DNA of 64,000 nucleotides from contig NC_056548.1 of assembly GCF_910596095.1 (NCBI RefSeq), positions 8,705,151 through 8,769,150 of the forward strand, written 5' to 3'. Both the position numbers and the translations under genes were made by a program. This document shows, in pieces, positions 13,360-29,624 of this stretch. Source of the stretch: Thunnus maccoyii. Taxonomy: Eukaryota > Chordata > Actinopteri > Scombriformes > Scombridae. The first letter of the stretch is position 1; the number at the start of each line of letters is the position of its first letter. A model generated the notes under the pieces. That model ran no database searches. It was not told where the DNA came from and saw nothing but the letters and a program-made list of their open reading frames with translations.

Positions 13360-16300
13360 ATGGCTTCTGGCTTCTGTAAGAACTGCTCCCGATTGCTCAG
13401 AGACTTTGCCGCTTACTTGAGGAGAGTCTGCAGAGAGTTTGGGCAGAAATTAAGGGACGTTTTCGGAGAGCTTTGTCAGTGCACCTGCCTGAGGAATACA
13501 CCTGACAGGAGTTTTCTGCGGAAGATGACCTCAATACACCTCATGTATGGTAGGTACATACAGTACATTTTCTTTGTTGTAGACGGGAAACACCTACAGT
13601 ATACACACTTTATCTGGCTTTTTTCATTTGTGACACAAAGTTTACCCAATTGTGCAACCTCACGTCAACAGTATGTTGTGATCATAAATGATTCTGTTTC
13701 ATGATTTTATACAGTTATATGATGAAAATCCTCTTTCTTGACATTTACACAATTCATGTATTTAAAATAAAACAAAAAAAGTCTTCAAACTAACTATTGT
13801 CTGTGAATATTCATCAGTTACACATTGTTGATTTGTTTATTCTCTTAGATCATGAAACTCAACTACTCAATCAAGAGAGTCTACAAGCACTGAACAGACT
13901 TGCAGCCTCAGAAAACCCTGATCTACAAATGACTGCAGCCGTGTGTTATTTACATCTCAGTCATCATCGTGAGTACAGAAAACAAACAGATTTTTATGTT
14001 TCTTTTATAAATCTGCATGATAGTAATGACTTACAGATTAGTGGCACATGAAATGTGACTACTGTTTGCATTGTCTGCAGACAGGCCCTCCAACGGGTAT
14101 GACCAGTATCATGCAAATATTCAACCGTTTTTTCCATGGTTGGCAGATAACGCTCAACATGTGTCGGCTTCAGTGTCAAGACAAATGAAAAATAAATAGA
14201 TGTATGTAGGAATCTCTCAATATGTTTTATTATGATAAATTAGTAACTTCAGGAAACTCTTTGGTAACTTACTTGTAGTTCAGTTTTCCCTTTGTCAGAT
14301 CATTGTAGTGATAAGCTCAGTACAGGGCAAGTTATGTCCTTTTGTATGTAAATATATGACCACGTACTGTATTTTACATAAAGGTGGCAGTTGACAGATT
14401 GTTTTGTTTTCTTCGATGAGGTTAATAGATACAGATAGGCTATCACCATCAAGACTGTAATTTAAAACCAGTCAAATATTTAATGTTCTTCTCTAATTTT
14501 TTGCTTTAGTCAGTGAAGTCGGACAGCTAATTTAATTTGAGTCCAACTTGTATATCGTTCTTGGCTATGTCACTGACTCATAACATTCTGCTTCTTTACA
14601 CCATAACACCTTTTTTGTCTTTATTTTGTTGTCTTTTGCTCTCTTTAATTGTATGTTACAGTGACATCCCCCTTACCAGAAGCCTTCATGGAGCCGGTCA
14701 TGGCTTTACTTTTCTCATCTGACCTGGATGTGCAAAAGACTATCTCTCTCTCCTTGGTCAATCTATTAGTAAAGAATAATGGTAAGAGCTAAGAATCACA
14801 AGGTGTTGAAAATATTATGTGTCCATTCATAATTATTAACCCCTCTTCAATTTATTCACAAGTGCCCTTAAAGATTGATGTATTGATGATGTAAAATCAA
14901 TGCAGTATCACAGCTTCCGTTAGGAATCACCTGGTTTATGTGGCTTTAATGTAAAGATCATTACTGTTCATGAAATATGATTTCAGTGTGTAAAGAGATG
15001 GTGATTGAAATGGGGATACTGGTGCCCATATTGGAGTTGTTCCAGTCTGGTGATCCCACCGCTCAGTGTCACTCCTGTGCATGTGTCGCCATGCTGGCCT
15101 CCTCAGGTTTGTACAAACACCTGACGCCAGTTTGACATTGAATGGTTTGCATTAGAGTGAAATCTTTACAGAAAAAAAAGAAACAGAAATGAGGATGTAT
15201 AGAAAACATAGCAATCATTGTATTTGTACAATATAATGTTAATTCTACTAGATACTCATGGTGTTGCTAAGCAGATATGTAATTCTGCACACTACTACAT
15301 ATATACACTTTGAGTTGTTCCATGTATTTTAATAAATGTCTCTCTGCTTTGTCAGCACTCAAGTCCAATTCATGCATTCATCTGATTTAAGTAATTAGAT
15401 TAAAGTAGATGACTTTAGGTACTTATAGATGAGGCAAAAACCTTGAATACCTCTGCTTACCCAGAATGTTGCCATATGTATCGCTGTGAGATAATATTAT
15501 AGTATAGATTAGCAGAGCAGATGTGTAGTTTTTCTTTTCTTTCTTTTCACACAGAATCAAACAGAGATGCTATCATGGTGGATGGAATCATTCCACTGTT
15601 GGTTTTAGCAAAATCTTACGATCCGCTGGTGCAACAGAACGCAACTTGGGCCCTGTTATATCTCACACAGTCAGGTAGGATCATTTTCTTGCTTTGTTTT
15701 CGTTATTCACATATTTTTCATTAAACAAAGAACAGTTTTGTTCATTTTCTTTTCAGTGGTAACTTAAAGGTATTTCAAATTTGTGTGAATATAACATGGA
15801 AACATCCTAAATTCATCTTTCTAGATTGGTCAACAAGGATCTTGTGTCAAGCAGGAGCTATTCCTGTCCTGGTTCTTCTGCTGCAGTCCTCAGATTCAGA
15901 GGTTCAGTTTTACAGCTGCACCGCTCTGTGCAACATCGCTGCCGTCAGGGAGCATCACCCAAAGTTCCTCAGCATTGGGGGCCATTATTTGTTAAAGTCT
16001 CTTTTGACACTCATGTCTTCCTCTGTGCAAAAGGTGATTGCAACTTTAGTGGGTGGTTGGCGGTAAATCAGCACCAATGGATGATATTGTTGATGATTTT
16101 TTTTTTTAAATTTAATTTTCAGAATTCAGCCCAAGCATGCAGATGCCTACAAACTCTATCAAAGAATGGTAATTACCATCAAAAACATTGAAACAATAAA
16201 GCCACACCATACAGGAAGCAGATACTGTTTTTTTTTTCATTTTTATGTGCAGGTTTGATCCAGGAGCAGCAGATGGAGCTTGACTGTGTGTTGCCTCTGA

Positions 16301-17697
16301 AGACACTGCTGAAAACTTCCACTCCTGCATGGACAGAGTCAGCTCTAACACTACTGTCCGCACTGTCTGGACACCCACCGAATAATGTACGATTTCCTAC
16401 ACTTTGTAACTATTTGTTGTATGTTTGACTTTTTTCACATTTTGGGACATGTTTTTCCTTTGAAATAGGGGTATGGTAAACAACTATGCTTCTTAAATCC
16501 TGATATTGATCATATTTCCATGCTTTGCTTCCAGGAGATCTTAGTGAATGAGGGACTGTTGGATGTGATGGGTCAGCTGCTTCATCATCACAGGTCCAGC
16601 TCTGTTGTCATCACACACATCTCCAAGATCATCACTAACCTGAGTAGCTCCTACATGGGTCAGCAGGTAAAAGCTACAGTTCATGATTTTGTGACAGTTC
16701 AGTCACATGTCCACTTGTGCATTATGCCTGAGACTGATAAACGCCTGATGAAGTCATGCTGAATCCCATCAATGTTATCTATGTTGTTACTTAGGCTGTG
16801 ATGGAGAGTCAATGTTTATCAGGACTCCTCCGGGCGCTTGTGTCTCCCGCCCTGTCAGATGAGACTTTGCTGCATGTGACATCATGCTTACATCATCTGA
16901 TGACCTGGGGTGAATGAACTGCATGTGGATTAGTATTTGTGTCTTCTGTTTTTAATGATTTTTTTCTGTGGATTATGTTTAAAAACATCACCTAACAAAT
17001 ATAGACTTTTACATAATATGATCAACTATATCTTTGACTTTCATCTTAATAACTTCCATTGTTTTTTTTTTTTTTTTTTTTACTATTTTAGATCCACTTA
17101 AGTCTAAGTTGTCAGAAACAGTAACATCAGAACAAGTTTCAAGACTGGTGAAGCTTTCTGCACAAACACACAATCTTCAGTTGTCATATAACTGTGCAGC
17201 CATCATCAGCAAACTAGAAATGACAGGTTTGTAAAATGTGACGTAATTAAATGTTACATCCAATAATCAGTTTGTTTGCACATTAATGACTAAATATTGT
17301 TATATTCTTTGTTTTCATGCTATTAGGGGAAATCACTCAGTTGCTGAGACCTCACTACATTACCATGTCTGAGTACCTGTTGGTATTTCTCAAGAACAAA
17401 GATGTTAAATTCCAGCATCTTGGCATAGTTACCATATTCAACCTCAAGAAAGGTTTGTATTTGTTGTGCACCTACTCATTTAGTAACTGAAAGTACTGTA
17501 ATATAGTCATCCATTGTAATTCAGGAGTTCTTTGCCTGCTCTGTGCTGCTTTTTTTGCTGCAGATGGAGAGTTTTCAGCTCTGTTGGCTAACAGTGAGCT
17601 GGAGGTCCAGCTCTGGAAGGTGCATGCGCAGACAGAGGAAACCAGACGGCTGCTGCTAATGATTCAGCCCATTTCTCCATCTTCGCTTAACCCTTGA
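13360..17697 (+). CDS. VAC8-like armadillo-repeat protein, complete gene
   Basis: Thirteen exons close in frame to 566 codons: 13360-13549, 13849-13968, 14662-14781, 14987-15106, 15555-15674, 15825-16033, 16123-16168, 16253-16386, 16535-16666, 16795-16909, 17092-17226, 17327-17452 and 17564-17697. The N-terminus (about residues 1-60) is basic and Cys-rich (FCKNC, CQCTC). From about residue 64 on, the protein is tandem armadillo repeats of about 40 residues, with motifs such as [26 protein letters not shown] and [13 protein letters not shown]. Exons 2-5 are each exactly 120 nt in phase 1, one repeat per exon. ARM folds bind partner proteins. Yeast Vac8 is a membrane-anchored ARM scaffold with an acylated N-terminus. 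Here the second residue is Ala, so N-myristoylation is not expected; the N-terminal cysteines could be palmitoylated, which is inference. I do not recognise a human orthologue or an approved symbol. Confidence 0.85.
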
Positions 17698-17992
17698 GTC
17701 ACTCAGTACTGAGGGTTGCACAGTGTGGACTGTATGAAGTGTTTACATTCATACTGCATGGACAAGCAGCATTTTTATACCATGTTTGAATGTGTTTAGT
17801 TTAATTTATTGTTTTTATGTCAATTACAGTCAACAAATTAACTGAAAAACAAGGCAAATACACGGCATAGTATCAACTTTAATCAAATATGGCATATATT
17901 TCAACTTTAACATGTTAACAAGTGATAATAAGCAATACTTAAAGATCAAATATCGATGATCGGATACATTTGTTTTTATATTTTTGTATTTT

Positions 17993-17998
17993 AATAAA
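17993..17998 (+). terminator. Poly(A) signal of the ARM-repeat gene
   Basis: AATAAA lies about 300 nt after the ARM-gene stop codon. The 1.04-kb interval 17698-18740 is shared by the 3' ends of the ARM gene and map7, which converge. A second plus-strand AATAAA lies near 18075. A minus-strand AATAAA that could serve map7 lies at 17805-17810, so the two 3' UTRs may overlap. Nothing else is evident in the interval. Confidence 0.5.
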
Positions 17999-18740
17999 TC
18001 ATTTAAGCCCTACACCTCAAAACTTTGCTTTGTAAAGTGTTTGCGCAATATTAAACAAAGCAACTGGCAGTGCAATAAATGCTTTGTGCAAGATATTTTC
18101 TAAAATGACACACACAAAAACTGAAGCAAAGTCTTTGGAAATCAAGTTCCTTAGCAGCTTTGAAATATGTGATTGCTATACTTCACAAAATCAAAGGGTA
18201 AGATAGGAATGGAGAGAGGAAGTGAACTTTCACCTACAACCTAAACTCTTGTGTTCTTAGCGTAAACAGTCACTTTAACTATTCTAATTCCACAGTGACA
18301 AAACTGAGGAAGGAAAAGTGCTTGAATAGCAGGAAATATCAGGAATAAGCGATAAGCATATGGCTGACATACAGTAAGTTGTGAATGTTAGAATGGCTAT
18401 TCCTAGTACTTTTAACGTTTACAGAGGCAACACTCTTCATAACCAGTAAATTGCATTTGCCAGTGAACTACCATTACCACTGTCTAAATCTACTGTGTTT
18501 TGGATAGTCATTATTCATTCAGAAACGTGTTGTACTGAATTAATTATTATTTGTGCCACTGGTTACACACAGAAAAGTGACCAAAAGCTCACATCCTCCT
18601 GAGAGGCAAGGCTGTAGTTTTACATGCTCTGTCAAGGTGCCAAAGGGCAGCAAAATAGCTGTGCTGCAGTAATTCCTGTGTTTCAAAGAAATCACAGCTC
18701 TCCATCAAAGTCTTTGAAAGTCTTCCCACTCTGCAGGTGC

Positions 18741-23543
<4,803 letters not shown>

Positions 23544-24663
23544 GCTAGGTATTGAACCTGGCATACCAATGCTCTGGCTCAAAACCCCTCCACCCCTCCT
23601 CCTTTTTCTTTTCCTCCTCCTCCTTTGAATTTCTATTTCAAGATGCCTTCGGGTCCTCGCTTTCAGAGTGCGCTGAGCAGGGAACTGCCTTCTGCATCAG
23701 CTGCTTGTCCATCTGTGCCTCTGAAACCAATAAAGGGAAAAACAGGAAAACAAAGCATCCAGTTATACCCCTGTCCAGTGGATTGGAAACCAATTAAGAC
23801 AAGGTTATCCACAGTGGGAATCTGCTCCTTTAAGGTTATGAAGGGCTGGGCAGAGTCTCATCCTCCATGAGTCTTGTCTATAAAAAGGCTCTGACCCTTG
23901 TGAGCTGCTCTACTTTACTTTCATATAATATAGCTGTGTCACTTTAATTCCCCCACCATTCTGCAAGCTAGATGGAAGCGGCCAAAGGGATGCAGTGTTT
24001 CCTGGAGACAGAAAAAAAAAATGGAAGCAAAGCTGAAAGCCTGTCTTCATGAATAATTACCATGACAACAGTGGTATAACACTCAGTGACATGCATTGCT
24101 CGGACATTAACTCGCTCTGATGCAGTCAGTGGCCTCAATGGATGTGGCAAAAATGGGATTTTTTTTTTTTTTTTAACCCTTGATTCTCCCTTGTTGAATG
24201 AAATGATATGACCACTAGATGGAGGCCTTTCTTTCAAGCTGAAGCTAAAAAGGTCAGCCTTGCCCATTATGTACTTGATCCACATTTACTTTAAGAGTTA
24301 GTTTTTGAGATCAAACTGTGCAAAAGGCCGCATCAAATTAAGGCAATTCAAAAATCCAATCCTCTTTTCTTGTTGCTTCATGTAGTGATTAATTAAAAAT
24401 TGTCTGATCTGATGTCAAACACAGTGCACTCATTGCTCTATTTTAACTAAAATAGCCAAAATAGTTGATATGATACAATTACCTTTTTAACATAAAGTGT
24501 TCAGTCATAAGAATACATTTTTAGTTTATGTATACCTCACTCTTTTCTAAAGTAAAAATCAATTACGTTTGGAAACATAATAGCATCAAAACTGACAACT
24601 TTCAAATACGTATTCATATACTTTTTTGAACACTTTTCTTGTCACTGGAAGTTCACTTATGTA
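23544..24663. other. map7 5' flank
   Basis: This region lies upstream of the map7 start codon (minus strand). It contains a CT-rich tract near 23590-23640 and a T run at 24160-24174. It probably contains 5' UTR and promoter sequence, but I cannot place a transcription start. I see no further coding exon. Confidence 0.4.
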
Positions 24664-24935
24664 GAACTGAAACAATCAGTTGATTAATTGATTAGACAAT
24701 TGACAGAAAATAAATCAACTCCGATTTGATAATCAATTAATTGTTTTTGTCAGTTTCAAGCACAAGTGCTCATCATTCACAGGATCCAACTTCTCATTTG
24801 TGTTGATGTGCTGCTTTTCTTTGTCTTGTATGATTGCAAATGCAATATCTTTGGTTATAAGATTTGATGGGCATTTTTTTTTTGCCATTTTCTGACTTTT
24901 TTGAGAAAATAAAAATAATCATTAGGTGCTGCCCT
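24664..24935. mobile_element. Non-autonomous fish MITE with GATTAATTGATT-type ends
   Basis: The left end reads CTGAAACAATCAGTTGATTA and the right end reads AATAATCATTAGGTGCTGCC, which are imperfect inverted repeats of each other. The interior carries CTGCTTTTCTTTGTCTTGTA and GATGGGCATTTT, matching my recollection of a very common teleost MITE/SINE-like repeat. It has no coding capacity. The family name is not certain. Confidence 0.65.
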
Positions 24936-25006
24936 ACATTCATGCTCATTAAATTCTTTTACCTGTAAAGTGCATCATTGAAGTAATGGTTATGTTCAAA
25001 AGAACC

Positions 25007-25803
25007 CTACATTGTAATATTCAACCTGTTGTGGGCACAGCGTGAGTCTGCAGTCCTGTTGAGTTTGTGCCTGTTGAACAGTGTGTGAGGGAGGTCTCCA
25101 GTCGACCGTCTCATATGCTTCACGGCCTGACTAAGCTGGTTGAAACCCTCAGAGTGATTAGAGTTTGAGAGTTTTCTTTCTGCGCCAACAGAGGACGGCA
25201 CATAATGTTCGTCTGTGTCGCAGCTTACAATCTTCCCCAGAGGGGCCTGTTGCTTTCCTATGAATAGATCTTGTGTTGCCTGGCCGATTCGTCACCCCCC
25301 CTTTTCCTAAAACCCTGTGTTGTGTGCAGGTTCTGTGTGGCCCAGGGTTGCAGAGACGGCTTCAGAGCAACGTGCCAGCTGCCGACGAGCCTCCCTAAGC
25401 TGCTGCTGGAGAACCAGGATGGTGCTCTGCAGGCTCCTCACCTCCTTACTCAGCTCTGCAGAAAGTCAAAAAACCACAAGAAGGTCATTAGACATATAAG
25501 GTGGGACAAAGTCAACATGTGAAAGCAAATGCCCTAAACCAGAAGCAGGAGCTTCAAAAAGTAATGTAGTAAGACTAGGAGGAAAAAGAAAATCTGACAC
25601 ACACAAAAAACAACAAGTAAACTTAAAGTAAACTTATCTGGAGCATCCTGGCCGCTCTTGAGTTCACTACATGACTAAACTGCTTCTGCAGGACCAGTTC
25701 AGCCTCCAGTAGGGTGATGTGCCCCTGTGATAGCTGGCACCCCAGTTACTGGTCCTCCTGCATCAGCATGTGGCATTTTACCATCAGCTTGTTCCCTGTT
25801 TGG
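25007..25803 (-). pseudogene. Decayed WTAP-like gene fragment (three exons)
   Basis: Three minus-strand blocks resemble successive parts of WTAP, the coiled-coil subunit of the m6A methyltransferase complex. Block 1 (about 25637-25803) follows a TTGCAG acceptor and encodes TGNKLMVKCHMLMQEDQ, then LGCQLSQGHITLLEAELVLQ. WTAP has KLMAKCRMLIQENQELGRQL here; the Glu codon is a TAA stop at 25746-25748. Block 2 (about 25318-25455) follows a CTGCAG acceptor and encodes EVRSLQSTILVLQQQLREAR. Block 3 (25007-25204) encodes a Ser/Asn-rich tail with LNRTADSRCAHNRLN, resembling the WTAP C-terminus (GNRTVGSRHVQNGL). The introns are kept, so this is a duplicated rather than a retroposed copy. The N-terminal half is missing or unrecognised, and donors look degraded. 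Block 3 is the weakest match. Confidence 0.75.
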
Positions 25804-26424
25804 CTGCAATGAAAATTTAAATATTTCACCACCTGACAACATCTTTAACAGCTAAGATACCTATTTCTATTATGACACAATCAATAAATTGTGATTTGGA
25901 TTCTATTGTATATATATTTAACATTAGACCTAGTTGATCATATTTTACATCTATGCTGATCAGTTTCCTGGTGTTTAAACACGATTATAATCTACAATCA
26001 AGAATATAGAGACTTGCAAATTTACTTTTAGTAATTCAGCTCAAGTAGGTAGATGCTTTTATTTTCCAAAAGTACTGAACTGTTGTTAAAGTGACTTAAT
26101 GTACTGATGAAAACATCTAAAAAAAATTTCTGCCAGGCAAAAAAAATCCATTATTTGTGGCTGAAGTACTGGCAACCTTCCAATATTATCAAAAAGCATA
26201 AGCCACATGGACAGAGTGTGACATTTTATTAAACCACATTTTAGACATGGATATTGTGCTCTCACATGCTGACTTTATTATTTCCAATCAAATTTAAAAA
26301 AATAGAGAGAAAATCCAAACGCCTGCCTTGTCTTTTCTTAAGTCACTGTTAAAAAAAAAAAGATCACTCTCCCTCCACTGTTCTCTGTCTTACTTTCAGA
26401 CAGGTTTACATTTGGAAAAGGATG

Positions 26425-27100
26425 CCACTATAGGACCGGGTTCACAATTTTTCAAGTCCGTCTTAAAACAACAGTCACGTGTCCAATTGAACATTGAAAT
26501 AGGTTTTTCTTGCTGTAATCATTCTCCTGTTCATACTGACCATTAGAAGATCCCTCATAATGCACTTATAATGTAAGTGATGAGGGCCAAAATCCACAGT
26601 CCTCCTACCGTGCAAAATGTATTTAAAAGTTTATATGAAGCTAATGTGAAGCTTCAGCTGTCCAAATTAGTCAAATCAAGGAGATATCTTTCAATGTCAC
26701 AGTCTTTTTAGTGCCAAAGTTCCTCTTTTTGTTGCTTTACTTTCACTGCAGCTAAACAAGGAAACACTGTCAGAGGAAACACAAAGAGGGAATTTGATGC
26801 TTAAAAGACTGTAAATGTGGCAGATATCCACTTGACATGACTAACTCAGACTGCTGAAGCCTCATATAAGCTTCAGATAAACTTTTAAATGTATTTTTTT
26901 TACACAAAATCCACTGTGTGGACACACAGTGGATTTTGGCCCCCCATCACTTACACTGAAAGCACATTTAAAGAGGATCTTTTACTAGCCAGTTTGAACA
27001 GGAGGAATGATAACAGTGAGGAAAACCTCTTTCAGTGTTCATATGGACACCTGACTGTTGTTTTATGACAGACTTGAAAAATTGTGAACCTGTCCTTTAA
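26425..27100. mobile_element. TTAA-ended palindromic element, copy B
   Basis: This copy is closely similar to copy A (10488-11141) through both arms and the centre, for example the blocks containing GTGCCAAAGTTCCTCTTT and ACACAAAGAGGGAATTTGAT. The right end is GTGAACCTGTCCTTTAA, ending at TTAA 27097-27100. The left end (GGTTCACAATTTTTCAAG, near 26438) is slightly decayed and its TTAA is not clear. It lies on the 5' side of the WTAP-like relic. Confidence 0.7.
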
Positions 27101-27555
27101 CCCTTGACTCACCTTTTTGGGCAAACGTTTGTCGTCTGTCATACTGAAATCAGTGTGATGCCTAAACAGAAAATATCAGCAAAGTGGGCATCATTTTAAC
27201 CAGGTAATAAACTTAAAACAGGACAACTCGTATAAGAGATAAGTTTTCTATTAATGACATAACCTACCTTGCAAAGTTTGAGGCAAATTTATGCCATTAT
27301 AAATATATAACTAGAGGCAACGGCTAGCTAGTGCCACCTTTAGCATACTGGCTGTCTTACCATTTTAGCTGGCTGTAGAACTAGCTGGGCTTGGATTTTA
27401 TTCGGTATCTACCCGCACATAGTGTGCATTACTTTGCTAAAACCAACCTCCTACCACCATTGTTCCCACTCCTACAGCCCCAGAAGGCGATACCACCAAT
27501 TGGCCACCAGGTGGTGCTTCCAATCCCAGTCAGTGCTGTGTGGTCACAATGCAAT

Positions 27556-28437
27556 CAGTGGTGGAAGAAGTATTCACATTATTTACTGTTCAGGGTCAAA
27601 TTTGACCCATTTATACATTTGAGAGCTGTAAAAACACCCTGAACACTTTTCTTTTAACTCCCAGATTTTATGACTTCTTCTAATGTAACCCAGAATATAC
27701 AAAAATTTCAACTTTTTAAAAACATTTTTGTGCAGCTGATATCCATTTCTGTAGAGTGTTTGATCCATATTTAAAATTGCTGCATTCTTCACATTTAATA
27801 TAATTAATTGAAATCATTTTGTTCTCATGTTTTATGAAACGTAGGACCATTATATAGTGTGATTGTAAATGTTTTTTTCTCCTTAAACAAAAAGCGTAAA
27901 AACTACAGAATAAACTCTCTCTGAAAGCTTCATTAAGGATTAATCACTCATTAATCTGTGACTGATGAGGTATGTATGAATGATTAATGGTTCAGTAATT
28001 TAGTACAGAGACTAATTATAAGGCGATACTGTGGCAGGTCACAACCTAGGGTAACCTAGGGGTCAGGCCTCTCCAAAGGGTCACCAGATAAATCTGAGGG
28101 GTTGTGAGATGATTAACGGGAGAGGAAAGAAGAAAAAACAAAGTTCTGATACACAAATCTGTTTTCAGTTTTTGGACTGTTTCTCTGATCTTTTGATTTT
28201 TGGTGAAATATTGGATCATTTGAACATTTATTGAAATGAAACCATGCGAGAAGTTTAGAGGGAAAAATCATTATTTCTTTACTCACTATTACTTCAATAC
28301 TTTAAGTACATTTTGCTGCTTATACTTATGTACTTTTGATTTTTCATGCAGGACTTTTACTTGTAATAGAGTATTTTTACATTGCTGTATTGGTACTTTT
28401 ACTCAAGTAAAGGATCTGAAAACTTCTTTCACCACTG
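27556..28437. mobile_element. hAT-like non-autonomous element
   Basis: The left end begins CAGTGGTGGAAGAAGTATTC and the right end, read inverted, begins CAGTGGTGAAAGAAGTTTTC. These are terminal inverted repeats of the CAGNG type seen in hAT transposons. The subterminal region carries ACTTTTACTCAAGTAAAGGA, a common fish repeat motif. The 8-bp flanks (AATGCAAT and CTTTTAAT) do not form a clear target-site duplication, so the boundary is tentative. It has no intact transposase. Confidence 0.6.
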
Positions 28438-29519
28438 CTTTTAATGGTGTCAATTTGCCAAAATACAAATAAAGGTAAAACAAAAACAAAAACCAGAAAC
28501 AGGCAGTAGTTGTCTCAATTTTGTCTACACGGGTGCCCACAATGTCAGACTTTGAAAACCTCTAATCTAGACAGACTGTGTTTTGGCTATGATTGCTGGA
28601 ATCTGGCCTAACCATGTTCATCATGGTGGTAGTGGGTCAAGGAGTAGATCTAGCTCAATGAAAAAGTAGCCACAAATTGGCTGGACCTTTTGTCTGTCCG
28701 TATAGGATGCACAGGTGTGTTAACATAGCTGACTTTTCAAACCATAGAACAAATAAACCAATTATCCAGATTCTGAGTTGTTAATTAAGTTCCTTGGAGT
28801 CACCTGAGGTCAGATCTACCTGGGCCCTACGTGCTGGCTGGCTAGTACAATGCCCCCCCTCCCTTGACACCAACAATAACAATGCCATCTGGCTGTGTTT
28901 CAGTGATGAAGCTTGCCAAACTCCCTGAGTCTGAAATGTGTCATAAGGATACACTACACCATGGTCAGGTGGTGTGCCCACAAAGTCACTGAAGCACAAA
29001 CAAGATGGCGATAGCCAGTCTACAACCAGCAGCCAAAAAAGGGCTGTGGACACAAGACCTACATGGGATAAGATTGCACGGTTGGTATCAAGTCATTCTG
29101 TGGTTCACCCTAGACGACATTGTCAAAGGTGTCAGTTTAAGGTCTTGGTTGCTTGCTCATGCATATTCATTAGTGTTACCTAAATATTCATCCAAAATAC
29201 ATACAATACAACTTTTTTATTGTACAGATATTAAATTTTCTTGCACCAGAGACTGTTCCCTTCCATTAAGAGTCAGCCTATCTGATGCAAACAAGAATAG
29301 TCCATAATTACTTTTTAATCAAGTTAAACACTTTTTTTCTCTTCACCAGAGTTTAACCAGAAAAAAATTATTGGTTTGGTGGCTGATGTCAGTGTCAGAG
29401 TGTTTAAAGTTGTATTTGATGACAACACCCATCAGAGAATGAGGTTCGTATATTAGACTACAGGGGCGACTAGTAACTGTGCACGATTGCTGAAATGGTT
29501 ACAGGCCATCCTGGAGGAA
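28438..29519. other. Non-coding spacer
   Basis: I see no convincing exon on either strand. The open frames near 28781-29053 (minus) and 28974-29307 (plus) overlap each other and have low-complexity or repeat-like composition. The stretch may be part of an unidentified old transposon. Confidence 0.3.
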
Positions 29520-29624
29520 CTAGGACGTCTCTTCAACCCCTCTTAGCTGATACTGAATCATGTAATTAAGGGCAGAATCCCTCAACAGAGCGGCCAGGTT
29601 GGTGTCACTGAGAGTATCACACAC
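29520..29624 (-). pseudogene. Orphan terminal-exon-like ORF
   Basis: A minus-strand block follows a CTGCAG acceptor at 29625-29630. It is open for 34 codons (VCDTLSDTNLAALLRDSA, then LNYMIQYQLRGVEETS) and ends in TAG at 29520-29522. The composition looks like real protein. I do not recognise the gene. A distant resemblance to the WTAP stretch containing QLRSTMVDPAINLFF is possible, and strand and order would fit the relic at 25.0-25.8 kb. It could equally be an unrelated last exon or chance. Confidence 0.3.

Noticed and set aside
28781..29307. Possible transposase or coding gene
   Set aside because: Overlapping short frames on both strands, with no catalytic motif or inverted repeats that I could define. 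Left as unexplained spacer.
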